Positions 8,387 to 18,000 are shown, counted from the first letter of the stretch. The stretch: DNA of 64,000 nt from Pirellulales bacterium (GCA_016931995.1 JAFGDS010000090.1:1-64000), one strand, 5' to 3'. Program-made: numbers and translations. Notes: a model not told the origin generated them from the letters alone.

Positions 8387-9226
8387 TCACGCGGAACGGC
8401 GGCTCTTGGCGGCGGTGGAGCGTTTGGCTCGATTTTCCATGTCCTCGGCCGAGATCATGGGGACCAGCTCCTGGCTCAAGGCGTCGATGTCGATGATGAG
8501 CCGGTCCACGCGGCTGACAAAAAGCAGGTAGAACGACAGCGCGGGAATGGCCACGCACAGCCCGGCCGCCGTCGTCAACAAGGCCTCGCTGATGCCCGTG
8601 GCCAAAAGCTCGGGCCGGCCCATCGCGCTGGTCGTGGCAATGGCGTTGAACGCCCGGATCATGCCGAACACGGTGCCCAGCAGGCCCAACAGCGGGCTGA
8701 TCGTCGCCACGCCGTTGAGCACGCGCAGGTAGCGGCGCAGGCCGTTGGTCACGCGCTCGCCCGCGTCGATGATTGCCTGTTCGACCTCGACGGCCGGCCG
8801 GCCCCACTTTTGCACCGCCCCGGCGAACACCTGCGACACGGGGCTGCCGCTTTCCTCGCACAGCGCGAGTGCCTGGTCCCGATCCAGCTCGCCGGCGCGC
8901 ATCTGCTCGAGAAAACGCCGGACAAACGGCTTGGGAATGATCCGGCCGTGCCGGAGGCTGATGAACCGCTCGAACACGAACGCCACCAGCAAGAGCGAGC
9001 AAAACGCGATGGGAATCATCAGCACGCCGCCGCTTTCGATGATGTCCCAGAGATTTTGCGTGGGGATCGGCTCGTCCTCGGCCACCGGCGCGGTCGCCGC
9101 GCCGGGCGCGGCGCCGGCGGGATCGCCGAGAGCGCGCGTGGCCAAAATCGCCGCCACCAACGCGACGAGGAATGCCAAAAGGACCAAACGCGCAAGGTTG
9201 CGACGTGCGGGGCTCATTGCGGTCAT
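8387..9226 (-). CDS. exbB: ExbB/TolQ/MotA-family proton channel
   Basis: The 279-residue product has an N-terminal hydrophobic segment, a periplasmic stretch, a helix at GGVLMIPIAFCSLLLVAFVF, and the family core with GVATISPLLGLLGTVFGMIRAF and ALLTTAAGLCVAIPALSFY. The ATG at 9226 is preceded by GGAG nine bases upstream; an ATG three codons later is possible. ExbB pentamers surround an ExbD dimer and convert proton flow into motion of a TonB-like partner. The TPR gene lies about 200 bp upstream on the same strand, so co-transcription with it is possible but not shown. Confidence 0.92.
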   Translation of the reverse strand: MTAMSPARRNLARLVLLAFLVALVAAILATRALGDPAGAAPGAATAPVAEDEPIPTQNLWDIIESGGVLMIPIAFCSLLLVAFVFERFISLRHGRIIPKPFVRRFLEQMRAGELDRDQALALCEESGSPVSQVFAGAVQKWGRPAVEVEQAIIDAGERVTNGLRRYLRVLNGVATISPLLGLLGTVFGMIRAFNAIATTSAMGRPELLATGISEALLTTAAGLCVAIPALSFYLLFVSRVDRLIIDIDALSQELVPMISAEDMENRAKRSTAAKSRRSA

Positions 9227-9312
9227 GCGGGGAGACTCCCTACAAAAGGGTGTATTGATGACGGGCATACTGTCCCTCTCCCGTTTAGGGATCGGGCCGC
9301 GACACATACTTT

Positions 9313-9334
9313 CCCCTCTCCCAAGGGAGAGGGG
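9313..9334. repeat. Perfect hairpin, family C variant
   Basis: CCCCTCTCCC, loop AA, GGGAGAGGGG: a perfect 10-bp stem between the TPR gene and exbB. Longer relatives lie at 14.6, 30.4 and 47.9 kb. It has no T-run on the minus strand, so it is not a classic terminator for the TPR gene, but it could reduce read-through into exbB or protect transcript ends. Confidence 0.7.
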
Positions 9335-9428
9335 AGGATTCCCAAACCTTCTCAAAAATGACCGCAACGGTCCGGCTCGAAAGGACGGCCATCGCGCTAA
9401 ATGCTGTTCTATTCCGCGTTTCCGCGCG

Positions 9429-12400
9429 TCAGCGGACCGTTTGCTGGGTGGACGCCGCCGCGCGGCGCTGGCCGGACGTGGCGGGTCCGCGGAGATCCGC
9501 CAGCCGCTGCCGGGCTTCGTCGACAAACGGCGTCTGGGAATACTCATCGACCACGCGGCCATACAAACCCGCGGCCGCGGCGGGCCGGCCGAGCCGTTCC
9601 TGGCATTTTCCGGCCTGCAAGAGCGCCCCCGCCTGCCAGCGGGGAAACGCGTAGAGGATCTCGACGCGGAGATACTCCCGCAGGGCCGACTCGTAGTCCT
9701 TTTGGTGGAAAAACGTCTCACCGATCATCCATTGGGCCATGGCGGCGGTCTCGGTCTTCTCGCCGGCGGACGACTGGATCACGCGGCGATAGGCCTCGCG
9801 CGCGGCTTCGAACTCGGCCCGCGCGGCCAGGCACCGGCCCAAAAGGTAGTTCACCTCGAACATCTGCTCGAACCCGGGATGCCGCTTGGCGACGTCGGCC
9901 GCGATGTCGTGGGCCTCGGTCCATTTGCCCTGGTGCGCCAGGATCTGGGCCCGGCGCAGCGGCACTATGGCCAGCCACGGGGGTTCTTGCCCTCGGGTCT
10001 TCTTGGCCAGTTCCTCGAACTGGCGGCCGGCCGCGGCGTAGTCGCCCTCGCGATAGGCGCATTCGGCGAGCCAGAACTCGGCCATCGACCGGAGATTGCT
10101 CGCGGGATAATCGGCCAGAAGCTGCTCGGCGGCGTCGCGGACGCGAAGCCAGTCCTGCCGCGCGGCGGCCGTCTGCCATCCCAGACAGAGGGCGTGGGCC
10201 CCGAGGTCCGCCGGCGGCTTGGCGGCCAAGAGCCGCGCGATCCACTGCTCCGTTTCGTCGAATCGTTTGGTCTCGGCCGCCCGTTGGGCCAGCCTGTACA
10301 TGGCGTCGGCCCGGTACTCGCTTTGAGGACACTCCTGGCACAGCCGCCGCAGTATCGCCGACGAGCGCTCCGCGTCGCCCGATTCCAGAAGGCTCCAGCT
10401 CCACTGATACAGCGCCGCGTCGAGTTGCGGGTGATCGGGATAGGCCGCGACGAATTGTTCGAAAAGCCGCACGGCGTCGGCGTCTTGTTCGAGTTGGTCG
10501 CGCAACCGCGCGGCCGCCAGCAACACGTCGGCGTGGACCGACGCCTTGGGATGGTCTTTCAGGATCTGGTCGTATAGGGCCAGCGCGGCGTCGGCTTGGC
10601 CAAGCTGTTGGAGGATCCGTCCGCCGGCCCAGGCCGCCTCGACCGCAAGACGGGGCTCGGGATGGGCCTGCAATACCCTCTGGAACGCGGCGGCCGCCTC
10701 GCCGGGCTCGTTGCGTTTTACGTGGCACCAGGCCAGGCCGGCCAGGGCCCCGGCCGCGCGATCGGGCTCGTTGTTCTGATGGACCAGCCATCCGAACAAC
10801 TCGCTGGCATACACGTAGTCGCCGGCGGCGTACGCGGCCTCGGCCAACTGCTCCACCGCCGGCGCGAAAGCCTCGTCCGTGGCGTGCGACGCCAGCAGCT
10901 CCAGGTGGAGCTTTTTCGCCTCGTCGAGCCGGCCCGCGCGCGCCAAGCACACGGCCAGTTGGGCCTTGGCCTGGACGGTGCGGTTGCCCGCCGCGTCGGC
11001 CGCAAGATACTGCTTGAGCGGTTCGATTGCTTCGTCGCAACGATCCAACCGCACCAGAATCGCCGCACGCATCAGCCGGGCGTCGGTCGATAGAGGTTCC
11101 GTGGCCGACTCCAGCATGGGAGCCAGGCAGGCCAGCGCTTCCTCGTCGCGACGGCATCCGTGGTACGCCGTCGCGAGGAGATAACGGTCCTCGGGCGTCG
11201 CGGCGTCCGGCTGGGTGTCGGCGACCAAAGGTTTCAGCACGTCGAGCGCACGGTCGTATTTCTTCCGCTCCAGCAGCGCGCGGCCGAAAAACCGGCGGAC
11301 CTCGGGCGCCAGATCGCTGTTGGGATATTGTTCGAGGAACGCCGCCGCGTCGCGATCCAGGGCGGCGGAATCGTCGGCGTGGACGGCCAGAAGCACTTTT
11401 GCCCGCAGGGCGTCGTCGCGCCAAGGATCGTCCGGCGGCGCGTCGGCCAGCACGGCGTCGAGCTGGACCCTGGCCTCGTCGGTCCGACCGGCGCGCAAAA
11501 GGGCCTCGCCGGCGTGGACGCGAATCGCGGCGGCCATCTCGTGCCGAGGATGCTCGGCGGCGACGGCCAGGAGCACGTTGGCGGCGGTATCCCACCGCTT
11601 CTGGTCCATCTCGACAAGTCCCAAACCATAACGGGCCTTGGGACCGAGCTCCGGGTCCGTCGTCAAGGATTCCAACAGCGTTCGGGCGTCGTCGAGACAT
11701 CCCAGGCGACGCAGCGCGGATGCCCGCACCAGCGCCGCCCGACCCCGCCAGGGGCTCTCCGTCGGCGCGTCATCGAGCTTTTCGAGTTCGGCCACGGCCT
11801 CGTCGTGCCGCCCGGCGTCGCCCAGGAGCACGCCGAGCCGGAACCGAGCCTCGTCGGCCGCGGGGCTGCCCGGCTTGTCGGCCACGGCGGCCAGGAGGCG
11901 CTGGGCCTCGTCGTTTTTTTCTTGGATCGCCAGCGCCCGGGCGAGCCCCACGCGGCAATCGTCCTGCAGGGGCCCGTCGGGAAACCGCGCGAGGGCGTCG
12001 CGGTAATGCTTCTCGGCCGCGTCGGGCTCGTTTTGCGCTAGCGCAATGTCGCCCAGATAGGGCACGGCGAAGGCGTCGAGCTTGTCGTCGGGATGGACCT
12101 TGCGGAACTCGGCCAGGGCGGTCTTCGCCTCGTCCCATCGGCCGGCGAGATACGCGGCCTCGGCGGCGCGGAACCGGGCGCTTCGGGCGAAGCGGCCCCG
12201 GGGCTGGCGATCGAGATACTCCCGCAGCCGTTTCTCGGCCGCATCGAACTGCCCCAATTGGACGAGCGATTCGCCGAGGAAGAAGACGCTCGGGGCCGCC
12301 TTGTCGTGCTCGGGGAAGTCTTTCAGGAAACGTTCAAACTCCTCGACGGCCAGTGCCCAACGCGCGCGGGCGTAGTGCCCCGCCGCCACGGCGTATTGAT

Positions 12401-12494
12401 CGGCGGCCTCGTCCGCGCGCGCCGACGCCACGATCCCGAGCGCCAGCCCGAGGACCAGCGGCGGAAGTGTTCGCCTCAACCGTGGCGGCGACAT
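9429..12494 (-). CDS. Large secreted tetratricopeptide-repeat protein
   Basis: The 1021-residue product starts with a signal peptide (PPLVLGLALGIVASARA) and then consists almost wholly of TPR-like helical pairs with the W-LG-Y-A-F-A-P pattern, for example HYARARWALAVEEFERFLKDFP and AAFQRVLQAHPEPRLA. It is predicted to be periplasmic or envelope-bound and to act as a scaffold. Similar repeats occur in CpoB/YbgF and BamD, which also work next to TolQ/TolR-type motors. Placement just upstream of exbB-exbD on the same strand supports a shared function. The ATG at 12494 directly before the signal peptide is preferred to two upstream in-frame starts; none has a strong ribosome-binding site. Confidence 0.85.
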   Translation of the reverse strand: MSPPRLRRTLPPLVLGLALGIVASARADEAADQYAVAAGHYARARWALAVEEFERFLKDFPEHDKAAPSVFFLGESLVQLGQFDAAEKRLREYLDRQPRGRFARSARFRAAEAAYLAGRWDEAKTALAEFRKVHPDDKLDAFAVPYLGDIALAQNEPDAAEKHYRDALARFPDGPLQDDCRVGLARALAIQEKNDEAQRLLAAVADKPGSPAADEARFRLGVLLGDAGRHDEAVAELEKLDDAPTESPWRGRAALVRASALRRLGCLDDARTLLESLTTDPELGPKARYGLGLVEMDQKRWDTAANVLLAVAAEHPRHEMAAAIRVHAGEALLRAGRTDEARVQLDAVLADAPPDDPWRDDALRAKVLLAVHADDSAALDRDAAAFLEQYPNSDLAPEVRRFFGRALLERKKYDRALDVLKPLVADTQPDAATPEDRYLLATAYHGCRRDEEALACLAPMLESATEPLSTDARLMRAAILVRLDRCDEAIEPLKQYLAADAAGNRTVQAKAQLAVCLARAGRLDEAKKLHLELLASHATDEAFAPAVEQLAEAAYAAGDYVYASELFGWLVHQNNEPDRAAGALAGLAWCHVKRNEPGEAAAAFQRVLQAHPEPRLAVEAAWAGGRILQQLGQADAALALYDQILKDHPKASVHADVLLAAARLRDQLEQDADAVRLFEQFVAAYPDHPQLDAALYQWSWSLLESGDAERSSAILRRLCQECPQSEYRADAMYRLAQRAAETKRFDETEQWIARLLAAKPPADLGAHALCLGWQTAAARQDWLRVRDAAEQLLADYPASNLRSMAEFWLAECAYREGDYAAAGRQFEELAKKTRGQEPPWLAIVPLRRAQILAHQGKWTEAHDIAADVAKRHPGFEQMFEVNYLLGRCLAARAEFEAAREAYRRVIQSSAGEKTETAAMAQWMIGETFFHQKDYESALREYLRVEILYAFPRWQAGALLQAGKCQERLGRPAAAAGLYGRVVDEYSQTPFVDEARQRLADLRGPATSGQRRAAASTQQTVR

Positions 12495-12582
12495 GGCTTC
12501 ATCCGTCTCGTGAGCGGCCATCGGAGGGCTCGGGTGGCGTGGCGGCGCCGCTACGCCACCCATGCCCCATCTATGCGCGATA

Positions 12583-12620
12583 CCCCAGTGGTTCGGGCAA
12601 ACGTGCCGTCACCACTGGGG
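12583..12620. repeat. Perfect 10-bp inverted repeat followed by a T-rich tract
   Basis: CCCCAGTGGT at 12583-12592 is exactly complementary to ACCACTGGGG at 12611-12620, with a loop that can extend the stem (CGGGCA against TGCCGT). On the plus strand a TTGGTTGTTTTTTA tract follows, as in an intrinsic terminator, but both flanking genes are on the minus strand. It would only stop antisense transcripts entering the lipoprotein gene. Confidence 0.55.
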
Positions 12621-12701
12621 CTTGGTTGTTTTTTATCGGGAAAACGTCGCCGCAATCCGTTCTCCGTCCGCGCGCCACCCGAAAGGAGCGGCGACGCCGG
12701 T

Positions 12702-13277
12702 TCAATACTCCGCTCCGGGACCGGTATCGACGTTGCCCACCACGTGGAAGTGGTTGTGGTCGATGTAGATCACCTCTTGGGCGTCCTCGTCGACGACGGT
12801 GTACGGGATCGGCCAGCCCACGCGGGTGGTGTCGGTGTAATAGATGATGCACTTGTAGTGGGCGTGGTGGAGCTGCGCCGGACCGATCAACGGGTAGACG
12901 CGCGGCGGATCGACGTAGTCGGCGATCGGCTCGACCACGATCCGGACGTTGTCGCGCTGGGCGGTGTGCAGGAAGGGCGTGCCCCCCTGAACCGGGTGCG
13001 CCTTCTCCAACGCCCGCATGATCTCGTCGTCCGACGGCGGATCGAGCGCGACCGGCGGCCCGCCCGAGGTGATCGGCCCGAGGATCGGCACCCGGTCGTA
13101 ACGCTCGTGCTCGTACGCCTTGTCCTCCAGGCATTTCTGGAAGTACGGCGAGACGGGGATAGGCGGCGTGGCAAACAATCCGAGGTGCGGCCCGTACACG
13201 GTCTCGCAGCCGGTCAGCAGGCCCGCAACCGTCACGACCAGGGCGGCCAGGCTCAGGGATAGAACTCTGTGCGACAT
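12702..13277 (-). CDS. Lipoprotein of unknown function
   Basis: The 191-residue product has a lipoprotein signal peptide ending in LLTGC, so Cys24 should be lipidated. The body is rich in proline, tyrosine and histidine and ends with a segment reading VIYIDHNHFHVVGNVDTG. No domain is recognised. AGGAA seven bases before the ATG at 13277 fixes the start. The acylation machinery it would need includes lnt, also in this window. The gene stands alone. Confidence 0.75.
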   Translation of the reverse strand: MSHRVLSLSLAALVVTVAGLLTGCETVYGPHLGLFATPPIPVSPYFQKCLEDKAYEHERYDRVPILGPITSGGPPVALDPPSDDEIMRALEKAHPVQGGTPFLHTAQRDNVRIVVEPIADYVDPPRVYPLIGPAQLHHAHYKCIIYYTDTTRVGWPIPYTVVDEDAQEVIYIDHNHFHVVGNVDTGPGAEY

Positions 13278-13556
13278 GGATAAGTTCCTCGGTAGATCAA
13301 TCCGGGAAACAACCACCTGCGGCACGGGCGGTCGCTTCGGTTTCCGCCTTCCCTATGGGGAGCGGTATCTGGAGCTATTTATCGTGTGAAGCTGTGCCGG
13401 ACTTTCGGATTTTTCCGATCCTGCCAGGTATTCCGGTTCCGCGGGGGGTTCGTTTGGGGGGAATGAAGTTGAATCATATCCCTCTAGAGAATGGGTAAAT
13501 GAAGGATGAGGTCGTCCCGTTCAACGAGATCCTTAACGAACGGTACCGGCAGACAG
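13278..13556. other. Intergenic region before the toxin-antitoxin pair
   Basis: No coding signal is seen. The part nearest the lipoprotein gene is AT-richer than the surroundings and could hold its promoter, but no clear -35/-10 pair was found on the minus strand. Confidence 0.3.
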
Positions 13557-13586
13557 TTGACCGAAGAAGGCACCAAATGGTATACT
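13557..13586 (+). promoter_or_regulatory. Sigma-70-type promoter of the toxin-antitoxin operon
   Basis: TTGACC (13557-13562), an 18-bp spacer and TATACT (13581-13586) make a near-consensus promoter 50 bp before the antitoxin ATG. A second TTGACC begins just past the -10 (about 13592), so the region could also hold an operator; MazE-type antitoxins usually repress their own promoter. Confidence 0.75.
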
Positions 13587-13635
13587 AGATAGTTGACCTG
13601 CGGCGTCACGAAGAGCCAACAGTAAGGAAGACCCC

Positions 13636-13884
13636 ATGCCCAGCCCCACGGTGAAAGTCAACGCGGAGACGTACGCCAAGCTCAAGGAAGCCGTCGCCGA
13701 GACCGGCGAGCCGATGATCGTGGTGTTGGCGAAGGCGGTCGAGGCCTATCGGCGTCGGGCGTTCCTCGATGGCGTTAATGCCGATTTCACCGCCTTGCGA
13801 AACGATCGTCGCGCGTGGACCGAGGAGCAGTCCGAACGCGCCGCATGGGATGCCACCCTGGCCGACGACGTTCAAGGAGACTGA
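13636..13884 (+). CDS. MazE-like antitoxin
   Basis: The 82-residue acidic protein starts PSPTVKVNAETYAKLKEAV, a short strand followed by a helix as in ribbon-helix-helix type antitoxins, and ends in a flexible acidic tail suited to wrapping around a toxin. AAGGA seven bases before the ATG fixes the start. It is directly followed by a MazF/PemK-type toxin in the same reading frame, separated by its own stop codon. It should neutralise the toxin and autorepress the operon. The assignment rests more on the partner than on its own sequence. Confidence 0.75.
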   Translation: MPSPTVKVNAETYAKLKEAVAETGEPMIVVLAKAVEAYRRRAFLDGVNADFTALRNDRRAWTEEQSERAAWDATLADDVQGD

Positions 13885-13887
13885 TCA

Positions 13888-14229
13888 ATCGCATCTCCTC
13901 TTCGCGGCGAAATCTGGATGATCGACCTCGATCCAGCCCGCGGACACGAACAGGCCGGCCATCGTCCGGCGCTGGTCGTCTCCGACGACGTGTTCAATTC
14001 CGGCCCCGCGGGCCTGGTGATTGTGCTGCCGGTGACCTCGAAGCCGAAGGGCGTGCGGACCCACGTTGCCGTGCAGCCGCCGGAAGGCGGCCTCCGCAAG
14101 CCGAGCTTCATTAAGTGCGAGGACGTTCGTTCCGTCGCCGTCGAGCGATTGGGAAAGCGATTGGGCGTCGCGTCGCTCGCCACGATGGAGGCCGTCGCGA
14201 TGCGCCTGCGGATTCTCATGGACCTGTGA
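13888..14229 (+). CDS. mazF: MazF/PemK-family endoribonuclease toxin with no canonical start for its first strand
   Basis: The frame encodes the MazF core: RGEIW, then DLDPARGHEQAGHRPALVVSDD (the GHRP arginine is catalytic in the family), PVTSKPKG, and a C-terminal helix. Such toxins cut mRNA at short motifs. The only ATG (13918) lies after RGEIW, which normally forms the first beta strand. No ATG, GTG, TTG or CTG lies between that motif and the antitoxin stop at 13882-13884. AAGGAG at 13874-13879 sits eight bases before an in-frame ATC (13888), so a rare ATC start is proposed here, giving about 113 residues. Otherwise the toxin starts at 13918 (103 residues) and may be crippled. Confidence 0.7.
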   Translation: MASPLRGEIWMIDLDPARGHEQAGHRPALVVSDDVFNSGPAGLVIVLPVTSKPKGVRTHVAVQPPEGGLRKPSFIKCEDVRSVAVERLGKRLGVASLATMEAVAMRLRILMDL

Positions 14230-14268
14230 ATAGAAGGAACATGCCAGTTCATTAGTCGCCGGGCAGGG

Positions 14269-14293
14269 GATCCTTCGCTGCGCTCAGGATGAC
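14269..14293. repeat. Dispersed repeat family B, half copy
   Basis: GATCCTTCGCTGCGCTCAGG plus ATGAC: only the right-hand half of the element, downstream of the toxin gene. Confidence 0.75.
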
Positions 14294-14365
14294 GCATTCG
14301 CTCCGACCGTGATGACGCGTCAAAACCGCGGCGTCCGGCAATCGAAGCGTTTCACCTGAAACGTC

Positions 14366-14491
14366 TTTCGTGTTTTCGTCTTTTCGTGCTTTCATGATCC
14401 CGTCGGCATCAACCGCTGCCAAGCACTTCCGGCCAGCAGCGGAGTGGTTTCGTCGTTCAAAGAGAATCACGAAAACACGAAAGGACGAAAC
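14366..14491. repeat. Inverted repeat of TTTCGTGTTTTCGT type
   Basis: TTTCGTGTTTTCGTCTTTTC near 14366 and its approximate reverse complement CACGAAAACACGAAAGGACG near 14468 enclose about 80 nt. The arms are AT-rich against a GC-rich background and could form a large stem-loop between the convergent toxin and helicase genes. Confidence 0.55.
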
Positions 14492-14555
14492 GACGCGCGG
14501 ACGGACAACCGCGACAGGAGGGCCCGCGTTGGGAGAAGACGGGAGCCAGCGGCGT

Positions 14556-14597
14556 CCCCTCACCCCCGGCCCCTCTCCCGCAAGCGGGAGAGGGGAG
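14556..14597. repeat. Dispersed repeat family C
   Basis: CCCCTCACCCCCGG followed by CCCTCTCCCGCAAGCGGGAG and AGGGGA: an 8-10 bp stem with loop CA plus a C-rich lead. It ends almost at the stop codon of the helicase gene. Confidence 0.75.
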
Positions 14598-14599
14598 GA

Positions 14600-16957
14600 T
14601 TACGCGTCGCCTTCGGCCTGCTCGGCGTCGACTTGGGCGAGGGTCTTTTCGGTGCTGGTGGGGTCCACGGCGCGGCAGGTCTCGGCGAGGCGGGTGGTCA
14701 GGTCGTCGAGTTCGGCCGTCCAATCCTCGGGCGTCGTCTCGGGTGGGGAGAGCTGTTTGAATTCGGCCACAAGCAGGATCATCCGCAGGAGATGCCGGAA
14801 GATCATGCCCTCCTGCTTTTGTAGACGTTTGCTGGTGACGTACTTGTTGAAGTCGCCACCGAACTCAATGACCTCGCCGGCCGCCCAGACCGGGGTGGTC
14901 CGCAGGTCGTGTACGCCGGCGTACTCGTAGTCGAACAACAGCCGCAGCTTCTGCGCGAGCGCGAGCACCCATTTGGGTTCCTCGTCGAACGTGCGGCGGT
15001 GGCGATCGGCCGACTCGTCGCGCGGCTGCTCGACCAATTCCTCGGGCGTGGCCAGGCCCAGGTGCAGCAACTGCTCGTCCAACCGCAGTTGCGCGAGCGG
15101 ACCCGGCGGAAGCTCGTCTTGCCGCGGCACGCGGACGAAATGGGCCACCGAGCCGGGCAGCTCCAGCACGCTTTCAATCGCCTGGATCCGCTCCGTGCGA
15201 TCGGCGATGCCCAACTGGTTGACGAGGAAGATCGCGTAGAGCGGATGGATGCCGCGGAACAAGAGCAGCTTGGGTAGCTCCGCCGTGGGCGCGGCCAGCA
15301 CGGGGCGATAGGGCGGCGGGCCGGCGGGCTCCTCGCGCTTGGGAGCAACACCGAGCGGCGTCGCCCCGAACAAACCCACAGGTTTGGCGGGCTTCGGTTC
15401 CGGCGGCGGCTCGGCCGGCGGTTCGCCCTCCTTGGGCGGCTCGGGATCGAGCGTGACATATCCCGCGCGCCAGAGCACCAGGAGCATCTTGTCCAGTGCC
15501 CGCTGACCGGCTTCAAGCTGTTTGGGATCCATGAGCCGCCGGCCCACCAGATCGCGAATCCGCTCCACCTCGGGCGAGGCCGCGAGCATGTAGGCAAGCA
15601 GCCGCCAGGGCAGCGGACCCCGGCTGGCCAGCCGCGCCGGCGGGGCCACCTTCAGCTTGTCGAACTGCGCCTCCTCCCAATACTGCTCCGTCGTGCGGCG
15701 CTTCGGCGCTTTCTTCTGAAGACGTTTTTTTGCCTTGATGAGATTCGGATCCTTCGTGTCCTCGGGGATCCGGTCGTATTGTTCCTTCCACCGGGCAATC
15801 TTCACGTCGTCCTCGTGGGCCAGAACGAAGACGTAGCCTCGCGTGTCGAACTGCGGCCGGCCGGCGCGGCCGAAGATCTGATGGGCCGTGCTCGGGTCGA
15901 GGATCTTCTGCTTGCCCGGCGGACCCTTCAGAAGCCGCGGCACGACGACCGAGCGGGCCGGCAGGTTGATGCCCGCCGAAAGCGTTTCGGTACACGTGGC
16001 GATCGAGAGGAGTTTCTGCTGAAAAAGCTCTTCGACGATGCGGCGGTACTTGGGCAACACGCCGGCGTGGTGCACGCCCACGCCGCGCAGAAGAAGCGGC
16101 TTGAGCTTCGGCCCGGCGCCCTGCGACCAGTCGTATTGGGCGAGAATCTCGGCAAGCCGGGCCTGCTGATTGCCGCTAAGGACTTTCTTTCCCTTGACCT
16201 GCTCGGCCACGGTCCAGCACTCCTCGCGATTGAAGCAAAAGACCAAGGCCGGCGTGGTTCGGGCTTCCTCGTCGCCGGCGGCCATTGCCTCGAGCTGCTC
16301 GGTCAAGAGCCGGTCGCCCACCCATTGAAACGTCAGCGGCACGCGGCGCTCGTCACCCTGGACCAACTCGACGTCGCGCTTGTGCGCCCGGCGGAGCCAT
16401 TGGGTAAACTCGAAGGCGTTGCCCACCGTGGCCGACAGGAGCAGCGTCCGCACGTGCTCGGGCAGCAAGCCCAGCGACAGCTCCCAGACGACGCCCCGCT
16501 CGTAGTCGTTGAAGCTGTGGAACTCGTCCATCACGACGGCCCACACGTCGTCGAACGCGAATTCCTCGCGGTGCAAGAGCCGGTTGAAGAGGATTTCGGC
16601 CACCACCACGAGCACGCGGGCGTCGGGGTTTTCGCGGCGGTTGCCGGTGACCAGGCCGACGTCGTCGGGCATGAACCCCCAGCGGACGGCCAGGGATTGC
16701 ATCTCGCGGAACTTCTGCTCGGTCAGGGCGATCAGCGGCGTGGTGTAGTAGGCCCGCTTGCCCAGGTGCAGCGCCTCGAACAGGGCCGCCTCGGCGATGA
16801 GCGTCTTGCCCGTGCCCGTGGGGGCGCAGACGAGCAGCCCTTGTTTGGCCGAGAACCACGCCAGCAGAGCCTCTTCCTGGAGCGGATACGGTTCGAAGGG
16901 CAACTGGTCGAGGTAGCGTTCGACCAGGTCGTCGCGGGTCGGCGTCGTTCCGCTCAT
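14600..16957 (-). CDS. Ski2/Mtr4-like DExH-box helicase
   Basis: The 785-residue product has superfamily 2 helicase motifs in order: Walker A APTGTGKT at residues 45-52, DEFH at 144-147, LLLSATVGN near 172, and the arginine-finger motif [12 protein letters not shown] near 390. The signature and the presence of extra C-terminal domains match Ski2-like helicases, which unwind RNA or structured nucleic acid with ATP. A proline-rich insertion is present around residues 510-560. It lies alone between repeats and a phosphoesterase gene eight bases away on the same strand, so the two may share a transcript. Its partners in bacteria are poorly known. Confidence 0.85.
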   Translation of the reverse strand: MSGTTPTRDDLVERYLDQLPFEPYPLQEEALLAWFSAKQGLLVCAPTGTGKTLIAEAALFEALHLGKRAYYTTPLIALTEQKFREMQSLAVRWGFMPDDVGLVTGNRRENPDARVLVVVAEILFNRLLHREEFAFDDVWAVVMDEFHSFNDYERGVVWELSLGLLPEHVRTLLLSATVGNAFEFTQWLRRAHKRDVELVQGDERRVPLTFQWVGDRLLTEQLEAMAAGDEEARTTPALVFCFNREECWTVAEQVKGKKVLSGNQQARLAEILAQYDWSQGAGPKLKPLLLRGVGVHHAGVLPKYRRIVEELFQQKLLSIATCTETLSAGINLPARSVVVPRLLKGPPGKQKILDPSTAHQIFGRAGRPQFDTRGYVFVLAHEDDVKIARWKEQYDRIPEDTKDPNLIKAKKRLQKKAPKRRTTEQYWEEAQFDKLKVAPPARLASRGPLPWRLLAYMLAASPEVERIRDLVGRRLMDPKQLEAGQRALDKMLLVLWRAGYVTLDPEPPKEGEPPAEPPPEPKPAKPVGLFGATPLGVAPKREEPAGPPPYRPVLAAPTAELPKLLLFRGIHPLYAIFLVNQLGIADRTERIQAIESVLELPGSVAHFVRVPRQDELPPGPLAQLRLDEQLLHLGLATPEELVEQPRDESADRHRRTFDEEPKWVLALAQKLRLLFDYEYAGVHDLRTTPVWAAGEVIEFGGDFNKYVTSKRLQKQEGMIFRHLLRMILLVAEFKQLSPPETTPEDWTAELDDLTTRLAETCRAVDPTSTEKTLAQVDAEQAEGDA

Positions 16958-16965
16958 GCGGCGCG

Positions 16966-18000
16966 TTAGTCGATGGTGAACGTGAACTGGTTATCGGGGC
17001 TCGTTTCGTACTCTTCGTACAAGGGACTATAGGTCTTCGCCTGAACGGTCTTTCCGTCGGGCAAGAACTCCAGCAGGCGAAGCCAGCCGCCGCCCCCGAT
17101 TTCTTTCATCTGGTAGTTGCACAGCATCTCGTTGACCGTGTTGCCGGCGTCGCCCTTGCTCACCTGGAAGCCCAGGCCGTCGCCCAACACGTGGCCGTTA
17201 TTGACCAGGCAGACGTTGGCGTGCTTGCGGAGCGCCTTTTGCCAGAGTTCCTCGCCGTCGTTCACGCCGCCGGCCGTCTTGTAGGCGTGCGGGTTCCACG
17301 GCTGCGCATCGCCCTTGGCGGCCCAGTCGTATCGGGTGGAATCATTGTACAGGTAGGCGTGGGTGAAGACGATAGCCTTGCGCTCGGGATACTTGGCGAG
17401 AATGGCGTCGGTCCATTGCACGGCCTCGTCGCGAGGGCCCCACTCCAGCCCGATGACGAGCCACTGGCGCCCGCCCGCCTCGAACAGATGGTAGTTGTTC
17501 TCGATGTGGCCGGGCTCCATGGCGCCGCCGAAGGTGGGCCATTGAGCGAAACGACTGGTTGGGAAGCACTTGTTAACGCCGGTCGAGCGATCCTTGGCCG
17601 TGCCGCCGGCGCTGTAGTCGTGGTTGCCGGGCACGATCGCGTAAGGTACCACGCCGTCGAGGATGCGAAACGCGCGGTCCACGCGTTTCCATTCCATCGA
17701 GCTGTTGCGGTTCGTGAGGTCGCCGTTTTGCAGGACGTAGGCGATGCGGCGTTTGTCCTTGTTGTCCACGATCCACTGCATTTGCAGGCGGAGCACGCCG
17801 GGATAATAGGTCGAGTAGTTCTGGGTGTCCGGCAGAATCACCAGCGTCCAGGAGCCCGGCACGAAGGGCGCGGGCGGGGCCTTGGGGTTTGCCTTCTCGA
17901 CCGGTTGCTCTTTCTTGGGCGCGTCGGCCCGGGCGCCTTGACCGAGTCCCAGCAACGTTAACGAGGCGCCCGTTACCAACAGGAAATCGCGTCGGTCCAT
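16966..18000 (-). CDS. Tat-exported metallophosphoesterase
   Basis: The 344-residue protein begins with a twin-arginine signal (RRDFL at residues 3-7, then a hydrophobic stretch ending ARADA). The calcineurin-like fold follows with its metal ligands in order: D58 in [15 protein letters not shown] with GD at 93-94, GNHD at 125-128, a THAYLY histidine and a late NNGH. It should hydrolyse a phosphoester outside the cytoplasm. AGGA eight bases before the ATG sets the start; the open frame upstream of it is repeat-derived. It is a natural candidate client for the Tat machinery represented here by tatA. Substrate unknown. Confidence 0.88.
   Translation of the reverse strand: MDRRDFLLVTGASLTLLGLGQGARADAPKKEQPVEKANPKAPPAPFVPGSWTLVILPDTQNYSTYYPGVLRLQMQWIVDNKDKRRIAYVLQNGDLTNRNSSMEWKRVDRAFRILDGVVPYAIVPGNHDYSAGGTAKDRSTGVNKCFPTSRFAQWPTFGGAMEPGHIENNYHLFEAGGRQWLVIGLEWGPRDEAVQWTDAILAKYPERKAIVFTHAYLYNDSTRYDWAAKGDAQPWNPHAYKTAGGVNDGEELWQKALRKHANVCLVNNGHVLGDGLGFQVSKGDAGNTVNEMLCNYQMKEIGGGGWLRLLEFLPDGKTVQAKTYSPLYEEYETSPDNQFTFTID

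Larger units (their letters stand above)
14230..14599. other. Convergent intergenic region filled with repeats
   Basis: This region holds a half copy of repeat B (14269-14293), an inverted pair built on TTTCGTGTTTTCGT (14366-14388 and 14468-14491) and a family C repeat (14556-14597). No gene is seen. Confidence 0.6.

Noticed and set aside
12583-12634. Apparent terminator with hairpin and T-tract
   Set aside because: It is oriented for plus-strand transcripts while both neighbours are on the minus strand, so it is listed only as an inverted repeat.
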